Shown here: positions 36,301 to 46,105 of the stretch, in pieces | How positions within the stretch are numbered: position 1 is the first letter of the stretch | How the letters are laid out: every line of letters begins with the position of its first letter | Source: Lamellibrachia satsuma | Taxonomy: Eukaryota > Annelida > Polychaeta > Sabellida > Siboglinidae | Reading direction: 5' to 3' | Length of the DNA stretch: 64,000 nt | NCBI GenBank assembly: GCA_033239005.1 | Contig: BSQZ01000025.1 | Location: forward strand, 7,172,001 to 7,236,000 | Made by a program: the position numbers and the translations under genes | Notes under the pieces: generated by a model | Told to the model about the DNA's origin: nothing | What the model saw: only the letters and a program-made list of their open reading frames with translations | Databases searched by the model: none

Positions 36301-37180
36301 CATCAAATAATTTCAGTTAAATACAGAAATTAATTAATGATGAGGCACAATCCAGGGCATCATTTTTGAGGCGAGCGATGGCTCTTGCTCCCTATCGGTC
36401 GTGGAAATCAACAATCTATCGCTCGGGTCAATGGCTAAAATCGCTGCCTGCAAGTGTTCGTCTTGACAAGGAGTTTCTTGAGTATTAGATTCACTAGGAG
36501 TTTACCCTGTTTATAACGAAGTGTTTGGACTCCAATAGTCAGAGACAAGGGCAAAGACCACAGTAGGGTGAAATTGCCTGCCCAAAATTGCCCAAGTTTT
36601 GAAACAGCAGCAGGTGCCAAGTGGTTTCGAACCCTGGTCCTTTCGACATAAACTTCTAAAGACAAAGTTCGAGGCTCTACCATACGACCACCACGTCCCG
36701 CTATTTCCTGAGGCTGTAGAAGACGTACTGCAACATTTAGCAATGTGTTTTTTGTAGAATCCAGTTGCACATGTACAATACATTCACACAAATTATTACA
36801 AAGTTCCACACGTTTGAAGACAATGATGCAAGGCAAGGATGGCATGGCCTTGGCTTTGGGCCTTGGCAAGTTGAAGGTATACTTCAAGAAAGATATTGGA
36901 ATTTGGACAATGTCAGTGGTGTCCGTTAATACCCGTTCTCAATCTTATCAGTGCGTCTGACGCCGAGTTTATTCTGATACCGAATTACAGGATAGATCAG
37001 ATTACACTTTACAGTAACCAGTTGGTGAAATACCCCACGCGCCGGAGACAGCGCCAGGGAAACCCCCACTTAGCTTTTTTAGCAACACCCGTTCACCTTA
37101 CACCTTCTTGATATTTCTTGTATGCACCCTATGCATACGTGTTTTAACCAATATAATTTCTTACCAAGTAGGAGCTTCAT
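27234..37180 (-). CDS. PDIA6: PDIA6 / P5, protein disulfide isomerase (complete, 12 exons)
   Basis: ER-lumen thiol oxidoreductase that forms and isomerises disulfides and, in vertebrates, helps switch off unfolded-protein sensors. Twelve minus-strand exons join with consistent phases to 1,323 bp, 440 residues, the same length as the human protein. Order: signal peptide (1 to about 19); thioredoxin domain a with WCGHC (active cysteines 52, 55) and cis-Pro in RGFPTIK (96); Gly/Ser-rich linker (about 113-160); thioredoxin domain a' with WCGHC (192, 195) and RGFPTIK (236); redox-inactive b domain (from about 281) with [13 protein letters not shown] and GGFGYP; acidic tail ending KKDEL, the ER retrieval signal. 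All catalytic residues are present. It is divergently arranged with INTS9. Intron 3 carries a 35-bp array built on the exon 3 donor. Confidence 0.97.
28205..28295 (-). CDS. PDIA6: PDIA6 exon 11
   Basis: Encodes [20 protein letters not shown] then [10 protein letters not shown]. Matches the family's GRGSTAP and WDGKDG blocks. Acceptor tttgcag, donor gtgagg. Confidence 0.93.
28589..28674 (-). CDS. PDIA6: PDIA6 exon 10
   Basis: Encodes [20 protein letters not shown] then ESGINEFLR. Acceptor gtcacag, donor gtaatg. Confidence 0.93.
29025..29270. repeat. 33-38 bp minisatellite in PDIA6 intron 9
   Basis: Seven copies of gtgatggtcaccagagtgcc plus a C run and cacacac; unit length varies with the number of C and CA. 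It contains the palindrome ggtcacc/ggttacc. The remaining intron 9 sequence (29,271-30,549) shows nothing recognisable. Confidence 0.92.
30550..30622 (-). CDS. PDIA6: PDIA6 exon 9
   Basis: Encodes [20 protein letters not shown] followed by FGYP. Acceptor gtttcag, donor gtgagt. Confidence 0.93.
31284..31441 (-). CDS. PDIA6: PDIA6 exon 8
   Basis: Encodes [40 protein letters not shown] and [12 protein letters not shown], the redox-inactive b domain. Acceptor tctgcag, donor gtaagt. Confidence 0.95.
31691..31837 (-). CDS. PDIA6: PDIA6 exon 7
   Basis: Encodes [40 protein letters not shown] and NVPAPELLQ: end of domain a' and junction to b. Acceptor tttctag, donor gtacag. Confidence 0.95.
32362..32583 (-). 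CDS. PDIA6: PDIA6 exon 6 (second CGHC)
   Basis: 222 bp encoding [47 protein letters not shown] and SNRYG. Domain a' is intact. Acceptor gtttcag, donor gtgagt. Confidence 0.97.
32992..33125 (-). CDS. PDIA6: PDIA6 exon 5 (linker)
   Basis: Encodes [20 protein letters not shown] then a Gly-rich run ([20 protein letters not shown]) linking the two thioredoxin domains. Acceptor tcaccag, donor gtatgt. Confidence 0.93.
33629..33755 (-). CDS. PDIA6: PDIA6 exon 4
   Basis: Encodes [36 protein letters not shown] and SPQDYN. It contains the cis-proline loop of domain a. Acceptor tgcag, donor gtgagt. Confidence 0.95.
34108..34554. repeat. 35-bp minisatellite spanning the PDIA6 exon 3 donor, about 12-13 copies
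   Basis: Plus-strand unit agtctacaaaactacagaac plus acccaccttgagagc. On the minus strand each copy reads ACTGCTCTCAAG|gtgggt, the last 12 bases of exon 3 and its donor, then ttctgtagttttgtag, which ends like an acceptor. The first copy, at 34,542-34,554, is the real exon end. Confidence 0.95.
34542..34599 (-). CDS. PDIA6: PDIA6 exon 3 (first CGHC)
   Basis: 58 bp encoding [19 protein letters not shown]. Acceptor ttttgaag, donor gtgggt. The last 12 bases (Thr-Ala-Leu-Lys) and the donor are the seed of a 35-bp array in the following intron. Confidence 0.95.
35327..35462 (-). CDS. PDIA6: PDIA6 exon 2
   Basis: Acceptor atttcttcag, donor gtaagc. Encodes the rest of the signal peptide, then [20 protein letters not shown] and [10 protein letters not shown], the start of thioredoxin domain a. 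The Trp before the CGHC motif is split by the intron. Confidence 0.95.
35715..36195. mobile_element. MITE-like element, family copy C
   Basis: The left end has caagtcatggttttggggct then atgcacctaaaagagataat. The right end, inverted, has acaaaagtcatgattttggc then ctatgaacctacaagagtta. About 480 bp, in PDIA6 intron 1. Both ends also continue into related subterminal sequence (aagaatatca). Confidence 0.72.
36480..36700 (-). mobile_element. tRNA-derived SINE
   Basis: On the minus strand it starts gggacgtggtggtcgtatgg, then tagagc (A-box-like), and about 60 bp later gggttcgaaacc, a perfect B box for RNA polymerase III. A non-tRNA body follows to about 36,480. It lies in PDIA6 intron 1, in the sense orientation. 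Confidence 0.75.
37165..37180 (-). CDS. PDIA6: PDIA6 exon 1 (16 coding bases)
   Basis: ATG at 37180 gives MKLLL plus one base of the next Gly codon, then donor gtaagaa. With exon 2 it forms the signal peptide [16 protein letters not shown]. Confidence 0.88.
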
Positions 37181-37733
37181 CTTGACGCACGTTTCGCCCA
37201 GACGCCGAATAAGAAGTGAAGTAATCAAGTAACATTAACTCTAGCCAAACAAGCCTCGTCGCTGCTACACGTTGGTCTTCTTATGTGGCTCTAGCTGATT
37301 GGATAATTCACGATGACGTCGACGCCTTTACAATTCCGGAATCCCCGGGCTTCGAAGCGGCTTGACCAAGAGCCAGTTTCAAATAATATAATCACTGACA
37401 CCATCGCCTTTGTTCATTGTTATACATAAAATTATGTTGAAATTCTACTCGTGCCCCTGCACTTTTGGGAATATTTATGAAAATTGCACGTGAAGGACCC
37501 AGTTTGCGCGTAAATTCGATTAAATAGTGTATTATCGCTCAAATTGTCTCGTACAGGCATGTACTAGTAGTAGTAGTTTACTGTCACTAGTCTACGGCTT
37601 GACTAAGTGCAGGTGTTTTACGCTGTTTTTTTTTCTGACAGATGTTCACATTCGACACAGCTATGCGTTTTAATCTGTACAGAATATGACAGAACTTTCT
37701 CAACAAAACTCCTTCGTCAAATAGAAAATAAAT
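37181..37733. promoter_or_regulatory. Divergent PDIA6/INTS9 promoter region
   Basis: 553 bp separate the two start codons. Near PDIA6 there are an inverted CCAAT box (attgg, 37,298-37,302) and gatgacgtc (37,312-37,320), a CRE/ATF6/XBP1-like core. No TATA box stands out at a sensible position. The shared promoter is inferred from the head-to-head layout; the UPR link comes from known PDIA6 biology. Confidence 0.6.
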
Positions 37734-37742
37734 ATGCGTCTG
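37734..37742 (+). CDS. INTS9: INTS9 exon 1 (Met-Arg-Leu)
   Basis: ATG CGT CTG followed directly by donor gtgagt. It joins in phase 0 to YCLSGHP of exon 2; orthologues begin M-K-L-YCLSGHP. Probable 5'UTR lies upstream. Confidence 0.82.
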
Positions 37743-40700
37743 GTGAGTTTGAAAATTGTAATATTAATAGAAATAATACTAATAGTTACAGTAATTTATA
37801 AATCATAGCATAGAGGTGTGTGTGGTAGGGTTATCAACGTCTATTCTCCCACCTTCTTGTAGTGCCAATATCCTACCATTTTGTAGATTCCCACCAATAT
37901 CCCATCTACCACAGGCACATGTCTGTGAATCCCACCTCCCGCCAATTTTTAGGACAAACATTTAAAATAGTGCTAACCAATTATAATAAGTAATTCCAGA
38001 TTCTGTGATTCCTTTGACAACGTCCATGCAGGGCTGGGGCCAGTGAATCTATACCTGTTGGTACTTGTCTTGTCCCCGGGTACCAATTTTCTACTTGTTA
38101 GTTGCGTTGTACACATAAGACACAACACTCATGAAAAGTCTACATGGATGTAGTAAAAGCCTGTTCAAACATAATGAACAATTCGGTTACCATGCAAGTT
38201 ATACAAAAATAGACCAGAATACCATCAGGCAACAGCCTATAAATTCTGTACATGATACTAAGGATGATAAATAATTACTTGTGAAGTATGTTGAGACTTG
38301 CGAGGACTTTATGAGCCCAAATTTGTCTCGATTAAAGAAAGAGCATTTCACCCAGCCATATGGTGTGGTTTCTGGGCACATTGCACTGAGTACTTTTCAT
38401 ATGCTCTAGCAGTTAATTTTTTTATGTGAATAATTCTTAACAAATCATTTGTGTTGTGTTTTATAAATTTACGTCAACAATACTTTTCAATTTTTTTCAC
38501 GTGTGAGTTCACTGGGTTGAACAATTGATACGTTTATGACAACACTTGACTACATGAATTTGAAATTGACACACACAGGCTGCCTCTGGTAATCCTGACA
38601 TGTCTAAGCATACTTTATCTGATGGAAGTAATACCGAAGTATAGCTCCAAATGAATGGTCCCTTGTAATTGCTACATGTTTGGGCAAGCCCAGGGGAACT
38701 TAGCTGCTTGATGTGCTGGTTCACATGAGTACACTTGTAGTTCATGACTGTTCTAGAATAGGAATTGTAAGGAAGATTTCGTGTACATGTTTGGATGCTG
38801 GAAAGTAACTTATATTTCTAAAAAAAAACTTATGGAATATAAAAGTGAAGTAAATAGTTTCTCATTTTTAATACAAAAGTAGTTGCCTTAAGTTCACTGA
38901 TTGTTCATCTTTATAATTGGCAGTAAGTAGGCATTTTTACATTTAAATATTGATTTTTGGTTACAGATTTTTTAACATGCTTCAGAAATGTTTGTGGAAT
39001 GAGTAAATAAAGTATAAAAATTAGGGTCACTGTTTCATTCTTGAAACAGTGACCCTAAAGGTATAGTGGACTCTGCTTAACAGAATCATGGATAACCGAA
39101 TCAGCCATTTAAGAGACTCAAAATGACTGAGATTAAATCATTCCCTGTTAGTGTGCACAATGTTCAAATGTGCAGTTTGATATAATAATTAATTACATCC
39201 ACTGGTTTGGAGACTCAGATACATGAAAAACGATACACCAGGCATGGGTTAATTTCAACTTTACTGGAAAGGCTAGATTAATTAAATTAAATTAATTAAC
39301 TTCACCAAAAGGGGTTAATTTATTTTTATTTAATTGACAAATTCCCAATTAACTCTCAATTAATACTCATTTAACAGCTGGTATCAATAGATAGTTCACA
39401 GCCATGTTACCCAGGCATTTCCAAAAGGCCTGCAGTCACTATTCTAGTCATTAGCCTGACAGAGATCAGGTTAAGGCATGTGTGAATTAATATCTATCAA
39501 TTAATATCCAAATTACCCAACATAACTAATATATCACCAAAAAGAAACAAATATCAAATAGCTATTGAATTAATCATGTAAAATATATGAAGCTAGTTTG
39601 AAGTGACCTTGAACCAACCATGTAAAAGAACAATCTAACAACTTCCACTCGGGTATGTTGGATGTAAAATATTTAAATAAATATGAAAACAAAGCAACAT
39701 TTTGTAAGTTATGTATGCTATATACCCCAGTAGTTTCCTACAACAGAAACATGGTGGTTGTATTTCATTGGAACAATTTTCCGGAGTTTCTCCACCTTTA
39801 TTTGTTAATATTGTTGTATTTTAAACACCTCTGAACAGAATTTATATTCCAGAGATATGGTGCTATGCAAATAACAGTTATTATTATTGTTATTAATTGT
39901 CCAATGCAGCAATGTCTGTCCTTTCTTTACCATTGTCCACTGCAGTACTGGCTATCCTATCATGACCACTGTCCACTGCAGCACTGTCTGTCCTTACTTG
40001 ATCACTGTCCACTGCAGTACTGCCTGTCCTTGCCTGACCACAGTTCATTGCAGTACTGTCTGTCCGGTCACCCGAGTCGACCATGCTTTATCCTCAAGTT
40101 CAAGAGCACCACCATCATGCTGGACGCAGGGTTGGACGTCTCACCCCTCATGAACTTTGTGCCCCTTCCTCTCGTACAAGGGTAAGGGAAAAGGGTTTGG
40201 GAAATGTAAATGCCTACATACAGGACATGGGAACTTGAATGTAAACTATAAAATGGGAGATACTGTTCTGGGTACTACTGTAAAAGAAAAGGACTTAGGA
40301 GTTACAATAAGCGCTGATATGAAAGTTTCAGAGCAGTGTGGTATTGCAGCTTCAAAGGGTAATCAAATTCTTGGATTGATTAGAAGAAACATAACATACA
40401 AGGGAAAAAAGTTAATTATACCTCTTTATAAAGAAATAGTTAGACTTCATTTAGAATACTGTATACAAGCATGGAGACCATATCGTAAAAAGGATATAGA
40501 TACACTTGAACGCATACAAAGGAGAGCAACTAAAATGATTCCAGAACTTAGAGACCTTAGTTATGAAGAACGCCTGAAAAAATGTGGTTTAACAACTCTA
40601 GAGACAAGGAGGTTAAGAGGAGATCAGATTGAAGTTTTTAAGATGTTGAATGGGTATGAAAATATTGTTAGAGATATGTTTTTCTCACTCAAGAAGGATA

Positions 40701-43700
40701 GCAGAACTACAGGACATGAGGTAAAATTAGTAAAGGATCAATGTAGATTGGACATCAGGAAGCACTCGTTCTCACAGAGGACAATAAATGAATGGAACAA
40801 ATTGTCTACAGATTGTGTAACTGTTAGCAGCGTGAATATGTTTAAAAACAAGGTTGACACATGTCTCAGGAGGGCAGGTTATAAGTAGATGAACATTGTT
40901 GGACTCTCGATAAGCCAATGGCTTCCTTGTCCACTTGCCATCTTTTAGTATATCCGCTCACAAACACAGCGGTTGCTGCATTCATTGTAACTCTTACTTT
41001 GAATATTTTCTCCGTAATCTTATTCACATTAATTTAGCTATATTTTAAAACTTAATTTGGCTCTTATATTTCTATTTTTACTATATTGCAATATTTTTAT
41101 ATATTTGTTTTTAAAGTATGATTGTTATTAGTTTTATAATAAATTTATTTATTTAGCATTTCTAGAATATGTTATTAATTTTAAATACACTGTAATGTGC
41201 GACGGAGTCTTGTATCTGGTGCTGGATCAAATAAAATATATTATGTATTATATTCTATCACTGATTTTTTTTCAGGGGGAAATTTTCCAAACTGCCCAAC
41301 TGGATCCCGAGGGAAGGTCCGGCCATGTCAGCAAGACTGGGTGGCGTGAGTTATCTCCCCCTATTTCCTACTAATATGTCACCAGTAATTAAATCTCATC
41401 AGTGATATAACTTCAGATTTTTTCTCTCTGGTCACATGTAGCTGCATCTGTAAATTGTTGTTTCACAAAAATTTTACAATATACAATCATTTTACATTAC
41501 CAATTTACAATGTTCTTTATGTTGTTTGAATATTATGCTTTTTGAATAAAATATGACATTTTAGACTGTTGGTAATTTGTTTTGCAGGAAATAAAAGAGA
41601 TTGGTGGGAAAGTGTTCATAGAGAGTGAGCCTGAGTTTAATGTACCTAAGGTAAGGTCATTACTTACACCATTGCATACATATAGAGTGAGCCTGAGTTT
41701 AATGTACCTAAGGTAAGGTCATTACTTACACCATTGCATACATATAGAGTGAGCCTGAGTTTAATGTACCTAAGGTAAGGTCATTACTTACACCATTGCA
41801 TACATATAGAGTGAGCCTGAGTTTAATGTACCTAAGGTAAGGTCATTACTTACACCATTGCATACATATAGAGTGAGCCTGAGTTTAATGTACCTAAGGT
41901 AAGGTCATTACTTACACCATTGCATACATATAGAGTGAACCTGAGTTTAATGTACCTAAGGTAAGGTCATTACTTACACTATTGCATACATATAGAGTGA
42001 ACCCGAGTTTAATGTACCTAAGGTAAGGTCATTACTTACACCATTGCATACATATACAGTGAGCCTGAGTTTAATGCAACTAAGGTAAGGTCATGACATA
42101 CACCAATGCATACATACATATAGAGTGAGCCTGAGTTTAATGTAACTAAGGTAAGCCTACCATAGCTGCCAAAAAACACTATCTGGTATAATATTATTAT
42201 GTTATAAAAATTATATTTTTTTCACGTCCTTAACTGGCCACTCCACTGACCGCTCTCTGTTGCTCCAGCTGACCATGCTGGACATGGCCGAAGTGGACGT
42301 CATCCTTGTTTCCAACCTGCACTGCATGATGGCGCTACCGTACATCACAGAGTACACAAGTTTCAGGGGTGAAGTGTTCGCCACCGAGCCAACCCTACAC
42401 ATTGGCAGGTGGGTGGGGTGCTGGAGAAAGGGTGGAGTAGGTGTGTGGTGTGCTGGAGACAAGGTGGAACAGGTGGGTGGGATGCTGGAGATGGGGTGGA
42501 ACAGGTGGGTGTGGTGCTGGGGACAAGGAGGAAAAGGTGGGTGGGGTACTGGAGATGAGGTGGAACAGGTGGATGGGGTGCTGGAGATGAGGTGGAACAG
42601 GTGGATGGGGTGCTGGAGATGAGATGGAACAGGTGGATAGGGTGCTGGAGACAGGGTGGAACAGGTGGGTGGGGTACTGGAGATGAGGTGGAACAGGTGG
42701 ATGGGATGCTGGAGATGAGATGGAACAGGTGGATGGGGTGCTGGAGACAGGGTGGAACAGGTGTTTGGTGTGCTGGAGACAAGGTGGAACAGGTGGGTGG
42801 GATACTGGAGATGGGATGGCACAGGTGTGTGGGGTACTGGAGATTAGGTGGAGCAGGTGGGTGGGGTGCTGGAGACTGGTGGAGCAGATGGGTGGGGCAC
42901 TGAAGATGGGGTGGAGCAGGTGGGTGGGGTGCTGGAGATGGGGTGCAGCTGGTGGGTGGGGTGCTGGAGATGGGGTACAGCAGGTGAGTTGGGATATATG
43001 TAGTGAGGGTGTATATGGGTGGGTTTGGTTAGGGTTTTCACGTATTGTTGCCAAAATTGAGCTCAGTGGTCATGTAAAGTTATAAACTTCACATGGCAAG
43101 TGCAAAAAATTTAGTTTTTACAACACATTCAGACCGTGCGCAGGGAACCACCAGATTGCATTCACCTAGTTGTCATAACAAATGCAAAGATGCTTTCTTT
43201 CTCCTGCTCAGACTGTTCATGGAGGAGATGGTCGAGTACATCGAACGAGTTCCCAAGTTGTTACGGGCAACCAAGTGGAAACAGGCCAATATCCAGAGGT
43301 AGGTTACCATGGAAACACCATTCACTGATAGAATGGTGGTGTGATATCCCTGACACTGGGATTATGTTGTGATGATCAAACACTTCTTTCAGCGTATTTT
43401 GTTTACCTGTAGAGCTTTCTCCACCTTGTCAAGATGGCTTTATCAGTACTAATGCAACGACATTCTGGTAGGATGGCGTCATCATAGACATGTGGAAATT
43501 CAGAGTTCCCCTCATCTCGGTTGGTCGCTGCCTCTGTCTTGCATATCCAGATTACCTCTTTCATTAGTCTTCTCCTTCTGTGTCACTCCCTATCTACCAC
43601 TCCCTGTCTACCACTCCCTGTCTACCTCTCCCTGTCTACCATTCCCTGTCTACCTCTCCCTGTCTACCAGTCCCTGTCTACCTCTCCCTGTCTACCAGTC

Positions 43701-46067
43701 CCTGTCTACCTCTCCCTGTCTACCTCTCCCTGTCTACCACTCCCTGTCTACCACTCCCTGTCTACCTCTCCCTGTCTACCACTCCCTGTCTACCACTCCC
43801 TGTCTACCTCTCCCTGTCTACCACTCCCTGTCTACCACTCCCTGTCTACCACTCCCTGTCTACCTCTCCCTGTCTAACACTCCCTGTCTACCTCTCCCTG
43901 TCTACCACTCCCTGTCTACCACTCCCTGTCTACCTCTCCCTGTCTACCACTCCCTGTCTACCTCTCCCTGTCTACCACTCCCTGTCTACCAGTCCCTGTC
44001 TACCACTCCCTGTCTAACACTCCCTCTCTACCTCTCCCTGTCTACCACTCCCTGTCTACCTCTCCCTGTCTAACACTCCCTGTCTACCTTTCCCTGTCTA
44101 CCACTCCCTGTCTACCACTCCCTGTCTACCTCTCCCTGTCTACCACTCCCAGTCTACCTCTGCCTGTCTACCACTCCCTGTCTACCACTCCCTGTCTAAC
44201 ACTCCCTGTCTACCACTCCCTGTCTACCACTCCCTGTCTACCTCTCCCTGTCTAACACTCCCTGTCTACCACTCCCTGTCTACCACTCCCTGTCTAACAC
44301 TCCCTGTCTACCACTCCCTGTCTACCACTCCCTGTCTACCACTCCCTGTCTACCTCTCCCTGTCTAACACTCCCTGTCTACCACTCCCTGTCTACCACTC
44401 CCTGTCTACCACTCCCTCCCAGGCTGTCATATGGTTCTCGGTTGTTGTGTAGTCTGTGAAGGCTGACTTGTTAGTGGTGGACTGTGAAGGCTGACTTGTT
44501 GGTGGTGGACTGTGAACGCTGACTTGTTGGTGGTGGACTGTGAACGCTGACTTGTTGGTGGTGGTCTGTGAACGTTTCTCTCCACTCCTCTTGTATTGTT
44601 TTTTTGGTGCATTCTCCACATCTTTCTTGTGTTCATCTCGTCTGGTCTTACACAATCTCCCTGTCTCTCCTATGTAGGCTGTGCCACAACTCACAGAATT
44701 TGGTAACTAGTTCACCCTGTTCATCCGGTTCTACTTTGTCCTTTATTGTGATGATTCTATGGCGCCTGCACTGTGTTTCTTGATCCATCTGTCTGGGGCT
44801 CCATAGTGCTGGTTATGGGGCACTTGTAGAGCACCTAGGAAACAGTTGGTTAGTTATTCTGTGTGCATTCATTGTCATCATGTTCCAAGGGTTTATCACT
44901 TGGTTTAGGACTAAATAACAATGCGATAACATTATTGTGTATGTTCACAGTTAATACAATAACATTATTGTGTATGTTCACAGTTAATGCAATAACATTA
45001 TTATGTATGTTCACAGTTAATGCAATATTATTATTGTGTATGTTCACAGTTAATGATATGTGGAAATTCAATGGAATCTAGTAAATTGACTCACTTTTGT
45101 TTTTTCAAAGATAGATTGCCCATTTAAGTCACACTATTTCCCAAACATGTAAGTAACTCTGGGCAAGAAAGCTTAAATTACTCTGAATAGTGTAATACAG
45201 AGTGTTGGATGTAAATCAAGTGATACCATTCTTTCTGGAACTTGTACGTGCATGTGTACCAACACAATGCAAACAGACAAACACAGAACATTGCCTTGTG
45301 TGGTTCTTAAAGTCTCAATGTTTAGAAAAGTTGTACAGCAATTTGTATATAATATTAATAATTTTAGAAGTTATCAGATTGATGTACAAATCAATCAGTA
45401 ATTGCTAAGTGTGCTGAAAGGTTCAACAATGGATTGTCACATTTTTATTAGTTTTCCGATATGAAAATAAAAATATGTGTTTGCAATAAAATTTCAAACA
45501 GGTGTATTTGTGTTCAGAAAAAGTAAAACTTAAGACGTTTGTCTGATGGATCAATAGAATAACATTCATGATAATTTAGGTTCAACTGGCCGTTGGGTGT
45601 GAACTTGTTTTAGCTGTCTGCCTCCACCCTTGAGAGATGCTATTTCCCCCGGTGCTTGGAGACGTTGCTATAGCAACCACGATATCCAGTCATGTCTCTC
45701 AAAAGTGCAGAAAGTTGGCTTCAATGAGAAGAAGGTATGCAGTAGTAATAATGGCACTGTGGCCTAATCTAACAATTCATTATTATTTTATTTGTAGTAC
45801 ATTAGTTGTGATAATGCAGTACCAACTCAGCTCTGTATGACATGGAACGTGTAATCTAGGATAGTAAGTTTGTTAGTACTACAAAGTTAGTACTTTGTAA
45901 GCACTATGAAATGTACTAGGGTATTTGCCCATTACAATGATCAGTTGAAGCAATGCTTCTCAACCTATTTAATCATCAGTTTTCTAGCTGCATTGCTTGA
46001 TGATCATTGCTGGCTGGCTGGCTCACTGGCTGGCTCATTGACTTGCTGGCTGGCTGGCTGGCTCGCT

Positions 46068-46105
<38 letters not shown>

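Noticed and set aside
36570..36700. A functional tRNA gene on the minus strand
   Set aside because: The B box is perfect, but the sequence does not fold into a full cloverleaf and continues into a non-tRNA body; better explained as a SINE.
43492..44073. Ser/Leu/Pro-rich protein of 193 codons
   Set aside because: The 14-bp pyrimidine array in INTS9 intron 6 opens all three forward frames with the same peptide; not coding.
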